Made by a program: the position numbers and the translations under genes | Source: Planctomycetaceae bacterium | GTDB taxonomy: Bacteria > Planctomycetota > UBA1135 > GCA-002686595 | DNA length: 11,030 nt | NCBI GenBank assembly: GCA_013360535.1 | Contig: JABWBL010000275.1 | Coordinates: 1-11,030, forward strand | Reading direction: 5' to 3' | Notes under the pieces: model-generated | The model's input: the letters and a program-made list of their open reading frames with translations, nothing else | The model's database searches: none | What the model was told of the DNA's origin: nothing | Shown: piece by piece, positions 1 to 5,376 of the stretch | Position numbering within the stretch: position 1 is the stretch's first letter | Layout: every line of letters begins with the position of its first letter

Positions 1-239
1 CCCACGTCCTCGAGCCGCAGCCGCGCCCGCTCGACCAGCTCCCGCCGCGCCGTCCCTTCGGCCTCCTCCCGGGCCCGCGTCAGGGCCTCCTGATCCTCTT
101 CCCGCGGGGGAGCGAGCTGGATCACGAACTCCCCGGGCTCCAGTCCGGGCTCGCCCTCGCCGCCCATCCTTTCGTGGCCCTCCCGGAGGGCCCGTTTTTG
201 CCCCAGCGCCGCCCCGCGCCTCACCTGTCGCCGTTCCAT
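1..239 (-). CDS. 5' fragment of a charged protein of unknown function
   Basis: An open frame of 79 codons runs from ATG at 239 down to the window edge without a stop, so only the N-terminus is visible. The product begins MERRQVRRGAALGQ and is rich in Arg and Glu. A short hydrophobic stretch, EFVIQLAPP, is followed by a long amphipathic, probably helical or coiled-coil segment (EEDQEALTRAREEAEGTARR). I see no signal peptide, membrane segment or catalytic motif. The ATG at 239 is preceded by a TAGCTT hexamer six bases upstream, which fits a leaderless start. An alternative start is the ATG at 167, with GGGAGG a few bases upstream, which would remove 24 residues. It lies 80 nt downstream of the beta-helix gene on the same strand, but a hairpin between them argues against a shared transcript. 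I do not recognise the family. Confidence 0.5.
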   Translation of the reverse strand, partial: MERRQVRRGAALGQKRALREGHERMGGEGEPGLEPGEFVIQLAPPREEDQEALTRAREEAEGTARRELVERARLRLEDV

Positions 240-245
240 GCCCCC

Positions 246-251
246 AAGCTA
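246..251 (-). promoter_or_regulatory. TAGCTT -10-like hexamer, leaderless-type spacing
   Basis: On the minus strand TAGCTT is followed by six bases (GGGGGC) and then ATG at 239. The spacing equals that upstream of the GNAT gene start at 7590 and would place transcription initiation at the start codon. No convincing -35 box is visible. A short perfect inverted repeat (CCCGA-AAA-TCGGG, 252-264) lies immediately upstream and could be an operator or chance. Confidence 0.3.
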
Positions 252-294
252 CCCGAAAATCGGGCGAACGTACGGTATCTGAAATGTAAAGCGA

Positions 295-312
295 GGCCGG
301 GTGCCTCCGGCC
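295..312 (-). terminator. Hairpin downstream of the beta-helix gene
   Basis: A perfect 6-bp stem (GGCCGG / CCGGCC) with a 6-nt loop lies just after the stop codon of the minus-strand beta-helix gene. On that strand it is followed by TCGCTTTAC, which is T-enriched for this GC-rich sequence but not a true U-tract. It may be a rho-independent-like terminator separating that gene from the next minus-strand gene. Confidence 0.4.
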
Positions 313-319
313 GCCGCCC

Positions 320-1564
320 TCAGGGCAACACGGCAAAGCGCAGGGCGTCCGAGCGGTGGGTGGGGAAGCTGGCGCCGGGGTCGCGCGACCAGAACTGGGC
401 GAAGACCTCGACGCCGGGCTCGAGCAGCGGGTCGACTCCGCCTTGCAGGTGGGCGTTGAAGTCGAAGGCGAACACTCCGCTGCAGTCCGTGCCTGTGGAG
501 CTTCCACCCGAGTCGAGCAGCGCCGTGCGGCGCAGGGGGCTCGCCACGCACAGGAACCCGCCTTGGTAGGCCGTGGCCCGCGGTCCGTAGCCGTAGAAGA
601 GCAGGCCCGTACGGTTGTTGAGCGTGTTCGAGCACGTGATCTCGAACGGGACCGCCGCGCTGGCGCTCGCGTTGCCCTCGGCGCCGATCGCCGGCGTGCA
701 GCCGAGCGAGTTGACCTGGGCCGTGCAGTACACCGCGAACGGCATCCAGCTCGCGTCGAAGGGCAGCGGACCGATGTCCGCCCGCGAGCCGTCGGGATCG
801 AGCGGCGCGCTCGGGTCGCCCGCGTCGATGCACGGCGAGGTCGAGCGCAGGTGGAAGTCGCGCGAGGTGAAGCTGCGCACGAGCGGCGCCACGTCGAGGT
901 TGGTCGAGGGGCCCGAGCCGAGCACGTGGTCGACGACGCAGTACCGGAAGCTGGGCGAGCCCGGCGAATTCGAGTCGACCACGGTCGGGTGGGAGTTGTT
1001 CCACAGGATCGAGTTGGAGACGGTGCCGCTGGGATAGCCGAAGAAACGCGTCGCGTAGCGGCACTCGCTCACCAGGCAGTGCTCGGCGGAACCACCGTCG
1101 AACGCGATGCCGTCCAGCATCGGGGCCCCGAGCACGATGCAGCGCCGCACCCACGCTCCCGTGTCGCAGCTCACGACGCGCGCGTCCGGCCCTCCGCCGC
1201 TCTCCTTGAGGACCGTGAAGCCCTCGAGCGAGCCCGACGCGAACCTGGCCGTGTCCGCGCCGACCGACGCGCAGATCACCGTCGCCAAAGGGCCGTGGGA
1301 GCTGCGCACCGTCAGGGCGCGCCCGAAGGGAACGCTCACGCGACCGACGTAGACGCCGGGAGCCACGAGCACCGTGTCGCCCGCGAGCGTGGTCGCGGCG
1401 TCGACGGCGCTCTGGATCGTCTGGAACGGCGCCGCAGCGGAGCCGTCGCCCCCGGGCGCCGCGTCGGCGTCGACGTGCACCGTGTTCTGGGGCAGCGCGA
1501 GCGCCGTGGAGAGGACGAGGGCCAGCCCAAGACCGACAAGGCCGACACGCCGGATCGCAAGCAT
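320..1564 (-). CDS. Secreted right-handed beta-helix protein with C-terminal beta-sandwich module
   Basis: A 414-residue exported protein. Residues 1-24 form a signal peptide (MLAIRR, then a Leu/Val/Gly/Ala core ending ALALPQ). Residues 30-265 resemble DUF1565-type right-handed parallel beta-helix proteins. The entry motif HVDADAAPGGDG...PFQTIQSAVDAA, the GDTVLVAPGVY coil, and the closing SPCIDAGDPSAPLDPDGSRA match the usual boundaries of such domains. Residues 279-414 hold a separate Cys-containing module starting YCTAQVNSLGCTPAIGAEG and ending SRDP...SDALRFAVLP, which recurs at the N-terminus of the two SUMF1-fold proteins in this window. The start at 1564 is chosen over an upstream in-frame ATG (1729) because it gives the signal peptide and has AGGAG eight bases upstream. 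No catalytic residues can be assigned. A surface-exposed carbohydrate-binding or structural role is an inference. Confidence 0.85.
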   Translation of the reverse strand: MLAIRRVGLVGLGLALVLSTALALPQNTVHVDADAAPGGDGSAAAPFQTIQSAVDAATTLAGDTVLVAPGVYVGRVSVPFGRALTVRSSHGPLATVICASVGADTARFASGSLEGFTVLKESGGGPDARVVSCDTGAWVRRCIVLGAPMLDGIAFDGGSAEHCLVSECRYATRFFGYPSGTVSNSILWNNSHPTVVDSNSPGSPSFRYCVVDHVLGSGPSTNLDVAPLVRSFTSRDFHLRSTSPCIDAGDPSAPLDPDGSRADIGPLPFDASWMPFAVYCTAQVNSLGCTPAIGAEGNASASAAVPFEITCSNTLNNRTGLLFYGYGPRATAYQGGFLCVASPLRRTALLDSGGSSTGTDCSGVFAFDFNAHLQGGVDPLLEPGVEVFAQFWSRDPGASFPTHRSDALRFAVLP

Positions 1565-1798
1565 GGAGAGAGCTCCTGATCTTCGTGGAAAGCGGAGAAG
1601 GATCGGAATCCACAGCGAGCATGCTGTTTCCAGCCTCGGCGTTGGATCCATTCCGAGGCGGCGGCCCGGCCGGAGGGCTGCGCCGGAAGCGGTGATCCGC
1701 TGTCGGGCACCTGCGGGAGCCCTTAGCATGGCCCGCGTTCAGGCCGGGCTCGCTCGACTCCGCGCTGGACCGACTCTTCCCTCCCCCGAGGCCGTCCC
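1565..1798. other. Divergent intergenic region
   Basis: This holds the 5' regions of the beta-helix gene (minus) and the TPR-redoxin gene (plus). It contains AGGAG for the minus gene (1573-1577), a perfect short inverted repeat AGCGG-TGAT-CCGCT (1688-1701) that could be an operator, a TAGCAT hexamer (1724-1729) and GAGG (1788-1791) ahead of the ATG at 1799. I see no -10-like TAGnnT for the beta-helix gene. No other gene is apparent. Confidence 0.5.
1724..1729 (+). promoter_or_regulatory. TAGCAT -10-like hexamer upstream of the TPR-redoxin gene
   Basis: TAGCAT lies 69 nt before the ATG at 1799 and would give a leader of about 60 nt containing GAGG seven bases before that ATG. It resembles the TAGnnT hexamers found before other genes in the window. 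No matching -35 element is obvious, so this is a weak call. Confidence 0.22.
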
Positions 1799-1917
1799 AT
1801 GCGAATCCTGGCCGCCGTGCCCCGTTCGTCCTTCCGTCCTGTGCGCTGGCGCTCCTGACGCAGCTCGCGCCCGCGCAGTCGACGCCCGCGAAGGCCGACC
1901 CCAAGCCGGGGCACTCG
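1799..1917 (+). other. Out-of-frame signal-peptide segment of the TPR-redoxin gene (apparent frameshift)
   Basis: ATG at 1799, with GAGG seven bases upstream, opens MRILAAVP but hits TGA at 1856. In the frame of the downstream TPR gene, the bases from 1825 read FVLPSCALALLTQLAPAQS, a convincing signal-peptide core with an APA-QS cleavage site, followed by STPAKADPKPGHS and the ATG at 1918. That frame is open from 1696 but has no ATG, GTG or TTG. One additional C in the CCCC run at 1820-1823 would join the two into MRILAAVPPFVLPSCALALL. The TPR-redoxin protein is therefore probably exported, and its true start is probably 1799 with a frameshift, either real or a sequencing or assembly error. 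Confidence 0.55.
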
Positions 1918-4098
1918 ATGAGGGGGCACGCCTTCGACGAAGGCCCGCGGCAGCGGCCGTGGAAGATGGAGGGCATCGGCAAGGTGCACTTTCCGATCAC
2001 GACCAGCGTGCCCGAGGTGCAGGAGTGGTTCGACCAAGGGGTCGCGCTGCTGCACGGGTTCTGGTTCTACGAGGCCGAGCGCTCGTTCCGCTGGTGCGTG
2101 AAGCTCGATCCGGAGTGCGCGATGGCGTACTGGGGGCTCGCGTTGTCGGTCGAGCGTTCCGAGGGCCGTGGCGATGCGCTGCTCGCCGAGGCCGTCAAGC
2201 GCAAGCACAAGGTGAGCGAGCGCGAGCGGCTGTGGATCGAGGCGTGGGTCGACGCGCAGGCGCCGTGGCTCGAGGGGCGTTTCGCGGACCAGCTGAAGCT
2301 GCAGGGGCCGGAGGCGGAGAAGGAGCACTACCGCGGGCTGCTCGAGCGGCTCGAGCACCTCGTGCTGCAGTATCCCGATGACCTCGAGGCGAAGTCGTTC
2401 TACATCCTCGCGTCGCTGTGGACCGGAACGCGCGTCGCCAACGATGCGCTGATCCAGCAGGTGCTCGCGAAGGCGCCGGAGCATCCGGGCGCGCACCACT
2501 ACCGCATCCACAACTGGGATGACTGCGAGGAAGGCGGCGTCGCGCTGCAGAGCTGCAAGGTGTACGGCCGCATCGCGCCCGAGGTCGGCCACGCGCGGCA
2601 CATGCCCGGCCACGTCTACAGCGGCCTCGGCATGTGGCGCGAGGCCGCGATCTGGATGGAGTCGGCGACGCGCCTCGAGCTGCGCCAGATGCGCGACCAG
2701 AACCTGTTCCCGTTCGACTACTGGAACTACGCGCACAACCGCAACTACCTCTCGTACATCCAGGAGCAGCAGGGGCTCGTCGCGCAGGCGCTCGTCGGCG
2801 CGCGCACGCTGCTCGCGTCACCTTCCAATCCGCCGCGGCTTTCGAAGGAAAACCGCGATCAGGGCGACTTTGCGCCCGGGGACTACGTGCAGGGACACGG
2901 GATGGCGGCGCTCGTGCGCTGCCTGCTCAAGTTCGAGCGCTGGGAGGAGATCCTGCGCGAGGACTCGATCCCTTGGCCGGAGGGTGGGCCGTACGAGATC
3001 CAGCGCAAGTACGCCGAAGCGCTCGCGCACCTCGGCCAAGGCGACGTCGACAAGGCGCTCGAGCGCGCGAAGGAGCTCGGCGAGCTCGCGCAAGACGGCG
3101 AGGACGAATACCTGAAGGGCCTCGCGAAGCGGCGTTTCCGCGAGGTCGACGCGCTGCTCGATGTGCGCATGGAGCGCGTGCTCGAGGGCCTGTCGGAACT
3201 CGAGACGCTCGCGCGCGAGCAGGCCGAGAACTTCCGCGAGGAGGACGATCCGCCGGATGATCGTGGCGTGCTCTACGGCATCCTCGGCGAGCTGCACCTC
3301 GAGCTCGGCAACCCCGGTCTGTCGCTCGCGTGCTTCGAGAAGCACATGAAACTCGTGCGCAACGACGGTTTCGCGCTCTCGGGCCTCGCACGCGCGCACG
3401 CCGCGCTCGGACACAAGGACGAGGCGACGCGCGCCTGGGGGCGGCTGCAATACGTGTGGCAGCACGCCGATTCCGGGCTGCGCTGGTTCGAGGCCGCGCG
3501 CGCGCTCGGGCTGCAGTCGAAGCCGATCGACGAGTCGCCGGAAGTGCAGCGCGAGTACGACTCGGACGCGCTCGCGGGCGAAGGGCCGCTCGCGTGGGAA
3601 CCTTCAGCCGCGCCCACGCTCGACGCGCTCGATGCCGAGGGCCAGCACGTGACGCTCGCCGACCTGCGCGGTCGCAACGTCGTGCTCGTGTTCTACCTCG
3701 GAGGCAGCTGCGTGCACTGCGTCGAGGAACTCGCGGCGCTCGGCGCACGCTCCGAGGAGTTCGCCGCGCTCGACACGACGCTCGTCGCCGTCAGCGCCGA
3801 CGCGCCGGACGAGCTCGCGAAGCCTGAGTCGTTCCACGGGCTCGACCTGCGGCTGCTCTCGGACGCCAAGCACGAGAACGCGCGCCGCTTCCGCGCCTGG
3901 GACGACTTCGAGGACCTCGCGCTGCACGCGACGCTGCTCATCGACCGCGAAGGCCGCCTGCGCTGGGCGCGCATCGGCGGCGACCCGTGGGACGACGCCG
4001 ACTTCCTGCTGCGCGAGATCGAGCGCTGGGGCAAGGTTTCCGCCGCGATTCCGGCCTCCAGCCCGATCGAGCCCGCCGCTTCACCTCGCGCGCGCTGA
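1918..4098 (+). CDS. TPR protein with C-terminal redoxin (AhpC/TSA-like) domain
   Basis: At least 726 residues from this ATG, which is not preceded by a clear Shine-Dalgarno; the natural start is probably upstream (see 1799). The N-terminal part (GHAFDEGPRQRPW...GKVHFPIT) leads into TPR-like helical pairs. The clearest is at residues 33-77 (WFDQGVALLHGFWFYEAERS...LDPECAMAYWGLALS), followed by an HHYRIH motif at 193-198 and further repeats to about residue 525. I recall this long TPR family from secreted planctomycete and acidobacterial proteins. From about residue 558 a thioredoxin-fold domain follows: VTLADLRGRNVVLVFYLGG, then a CVHC motif at 598-601, then VAVSADAPDEL and a terminal ATLLIDREGRLRWARIGGD strand. 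The CxxC suggests thiol-disulfide or peroxiredoxin-like chemistry. The substrate is unknown. It is convergent with the next gene, 24 nt apart. Confidence 0.87.
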   Translation: MRGHAFDEGPRQRPWKMEGIGKVHFPITTSVPEVQEWFDQGVALLHGFWFYEAERSFRWCVKLDPECAMAYWGLALSVERSEGRGDALLAEAVKRKHKVSERERLWIEAWVDAQAPWLEGRFADQLKLQGPEAEKEHYRGLLERLEHLVLQYPDDLEAKSFYILASLWTGTRVANDALIQQVLAKAPEHPGAHHYRIHNWDDCEEGGVALQSCKVYGRIAPEVGHARHMPGHVYSGLGMWREAAIWMESATRLELRQMRDQNLFPFDYWNYAHNRNYLSYIQEQQGLVAQALVGARTLLASPSNPPRLSKENRDQGDFAPGDYVQGHGMAALVRCLLKFERWEEILREDSIPWPEGGPYEIQRKYAEALAHLGQGDVDKALERAKELGELAQDGEDEYLKGLAKRRFREVDALLDVRMERVLEGLSELETLAREQAENFREEDDPPDDRGVLYGILGELHLELGNPGLSLACFEKHMKLVRNDGFALSGLARAHAALGHKDEATRAWGRLQYVWQHADSGLRWFEAARALGLQSKPIDESPEVQREYDSDALAGEGPLAWEPSAAPTLDALDAEGQHVTLADLRGRNVVLVFYLGGSCVHCVEELAALGARSEEFAALDTTLVAVSADAPDELAKPESFHGLDLRLLSDAKHENARRFRAWDDFEDLALHATLLIDREGRLRWARIGGDPWDDADFLLREIERWGKVSAAIPASSPIEPAASPRAR

Positions 4099-4122
4099 AC
4101 GCCGCGACGCGGGCGCCGCGCT

Positions 4123-5049
4123 CTACTTTTCGCCTTCGCGCCGGAAGTCGAAGCGCCGCGGCGTGCCGCCTTTCATGTAGCCGATCGTCGCGCTCAGTCC
4201 GCCGTCGGCGGAGAGCTCGTAGACGATGCGCTTGGGGTAGTCGTGGCGCGGGTTGTCGAACACGGCACGCTGCGCGCCGATTTCCGTGAGCACGAACTCG
4301 GTCGGTGCGGCGCCGCCGGGTTGTGCGACGTAGACGAGCCCGCCCTCGCGCTCGACCACGCGCAGGTACTCGAAGGCGTTCATCTTGCCGCTCGTGTTGA
4401 TCGTGCGTGACACCGCGAGCATCGCGCCGCCCGCGGGCGGGCTCCAACGCTCCTCGATCGAAGACCCCGAGCTGCGCTTGCCGACCCACGCGCCGGAGAG
4501 CCAGCCGAGGTCGCCGATCGTGGCCTTCGCGGGAGCGGGCAGCGGAATGTCCTGCGCATGGCGGTACAGACCGATCGATTCGTTCACGACCGGCGGCTCG
4601 ACCACGACGGTCACGAGCAATCCTTCGGCCGTGGGGCGGAAGCTGCGCCGGATGCGCTCGATCGAGCCGGGCGAAGCGCCCTTGAGGCGCTCGAACGCGA
4701 CCTCGTACTCAAACGTGCCGTCCTTCCACGAGCCGCGGTAGCGCGAGATCGTCTCCGGCTCCTTGACCTCGGTGACCGAGCCGTCGAGCGCGACCCGCAC
4801 GTCCCGATGCCCGGAGCCGTGACCGTTGAGCACGATCGCGCCGTCTTCGACGCGCAGCGAGAACTTCGACGACATCGGCGGACTGATCTGCTCGAGCGTG
4901 CGCCCCGCGGTCCGGTCCTCGAGCCACAGCCACTCGCCGTCGACCGCGCGAACGGCGTCGGCTTGCGGCGAGCCCGCGCCCAGCGCGAGGCCCGCGCACA
5001 GGCTCGCGAGAAACACGACCGCTGCCGCCCACCAGTTCCGGATCTGCAT
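4123..5049 (-). CDS. Secreted DUF6265-type protein
   Basis: A 308-residue protein with an N-terminal signal peptide (MQIRNWWAAAVVFLASLCAG, cleavage near ALGA-GS at about residue 25). Cys18 does not sit in a proper lipobox, so a soluble exported protein is more likely than a lipoprotein. Residues 30-175 form a beta-rich N-terminal region of unknown type. Residues 180-292 resemble DUF6265: LGWLSGAWVGKR, then IEERWSPPAGGAMLAVSRT, then AFEYLRV, TEFVLTEI and FDNPRHDYPKRIVYEL, a lipocalin-like beta-barrel pattern of unknown ligand. The start at 5049 is chosen over the in-frame ATG at 5304 because it gives the signal peptide, has AAGGGGA eight bases upstream and follows a TAGGAT hexamer. It is divergent from SUMF1-fold copy A. 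The biochemical function is unknown. Confidence 0.83.
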   Translation of the reverse strand: MQIRNWWAAAVVFLASLCAGLALGAGSPQADAVRAVDGEWLWLEDRTAGRTLEQISPPMSSKFSLRVEDGAIVLNGHGSGHRDVRVALDGSVTEVKEPETISRYRGSWKDGTFEYEVAFERLKGASPGSIERIRRSFRPTAEGLLVTVVVEPPVVNESIGLYRHAQDIPLPAPAKATIGDLGWLSGAWVGKRSSGSSIEERWSPPAGGAMLAVSRTINTSGKMNAFEYLRVVEREGGLVYVAQPGGAAPTEFVLTEIGAQRAVFDNPRHDYPKRIVYELSADGGLSATIGYMKGGTPRRFDFRREGEK

Positions 5050-5080
5050 CTGAGGAGTCCCCTTGTTGCGTGCCCGCCGG

Positions 5081-5086
5081 ATCCTA
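5081..5086 (-). promoter_or_regulatory. TAGGAT -10-like hexamer for the DUF6265 gene
   Basis: On the minus strand TAGGAT is followed by 31 bases and then ATG at 5049, predicting a leader of about 24 nt that contains AAGGGGA. The hexamer fits a -10 box of GC-rich bacteria. The region 17 bases further upstream does not resemble TTGACA. Confidence 0.35.
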
Positions 5087-5189
5087 CGGAGCCGCGCCCG
5101 GATCCGCTCCTTCCGCCTCGCGACGACACGGACGCGGCCGCGCTCGACGCTGGGGGGGCGGGGCCAGCGGCGATCGCGGGGGATTCGGG

Positions 5190-5195
5190 TAGGCT
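5190..5195 (+). promoter_or_regulatory. TAGGCT -10-like hexamer, copy A
   Basis: TAGGCT starts the conserved leader block and would give an untranslated leader of about 83 nt before ATG 5286. The same hexamer occurs at the matching place in copy B. No recognisable -35 box is seen. Confidence 0.35.
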
Positions 5196-5227
5196 GCTTG
5201 TGGCCGAGGATTCCCCGGTCGGAGGCG

Positions 5228-5263
5228 CTGCCGAGGGGCGGTCGCTCTCGACGGCCTCGGCAG
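5228..5263 (+). promoter_or_regulatory. Conserved 5' leader stem-loop, copy A
   Basis: A perfect 9-bp stem CTGCCGAGG (5228-5236) with CCTCGGCAG (5255-5263) encloses an inner GTCG-CTCT-CGAC hairpin (5241-5252). It ends eight bases before AAGGAGG (5272-5278), so it sits where a transcript structure could influence ribosome access. The same structure is kept in copy B. It does not match a riboswitch class I can recognise. Confidence 0.45.
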
Positions 5264-5285
5264 GCAGGCACAAGGAGGACCTCGC

Positions 5286-5376
5286 ATGACTCGCTTCGCT
5301 GCACTCGCTCGGGCCACGCTCGGCACCACGTTTCTCGTCGCTACCTCGCAGCTCGCCGCCGCGCAGCGGTACGTCG
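5286..5376 (+). other. Signal-peptide segment of SUMF1-fold copy A, out of frame with the body
   Basis: ATG 5286 follows a perfect AAGGAGG with 7-nt spacing and encodes a classical signal peptide: MTRFAALARA, then TLGTTFLVATSQLAAAQ. This frame then continues as an Arg/Ala-rich shadow translation to 6548 rather than into the SUMF1 body, which is read one base further on. A +1 shift near 5366-5385 would join the two, giving for example ...LAAAQRYVGAG-CVPHISHQG. The body frame cannot be extended back to its own good start: it has TGA at 5287 and only GTG codons near 5377 and 5389. Confidence 0.7.

Larger units (their letters stand above)
5050..5285. other. Divergent intergenic region with the copy A leader
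   Basis: The first half carries the promoter-like TAGGAT and the Shine-Dalgarno of the minus-strand DUF6265 gene. From about 5188 to the ATG at 5286 it carries the leader shared with copy B: TAGGCT, a stem-loop and AAGGAGG. I see no small gene in between. Confidence 0.6.
5188..5366 (+). repeat. Leader and signal-peptide repeat, copy A
   Basis: This 179-nt block matches 7722-7901 with four substitutions and one single-base G indel as read by eye. It spans a TAGGCT hexamer, the untranslated leader with a stem-loop, AAGGAGG and the first 27 codons of the ATG frame. Those 81 coding bases are identical in both copies. Upstream of about 5188 the similarity fades. Downstream, after GCGCAG, copy A has 18 extra bases before the copies resume alignment at CTGCGTGCCGCAC. 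Confidence 0.9.

Noticed and set aside
356..1579. 407-codon plus-strand frame opposite the beta-helix gene
   Set aside because: Antisense shadow with highly repetitive Arg/Ala/Val/Glu composition and no domain.
1688..1701. AGCGG-TGAT-CCGCT inverted repeat as a defined operator
   Set aside because: Short GC-rich palindromes are common in this DNA and there is no second copy or adjacent regulator gene. Noted only in the intergenic description.
249..2000. 583-codon minus-strand frame over the beta-helix gene and beyond
   Set aside because: Arg-rich shadow in a different frame from the beta-helix protein, and it runs through the divergent promoter region.
4099..4130. Terminator between the TPR-redoxin and DUF6265 genes
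   Set aside because: Only a 4-bp CCGC-GAC-GCGG hairpin is present and the TTTT run is too far away, so I do not call it.
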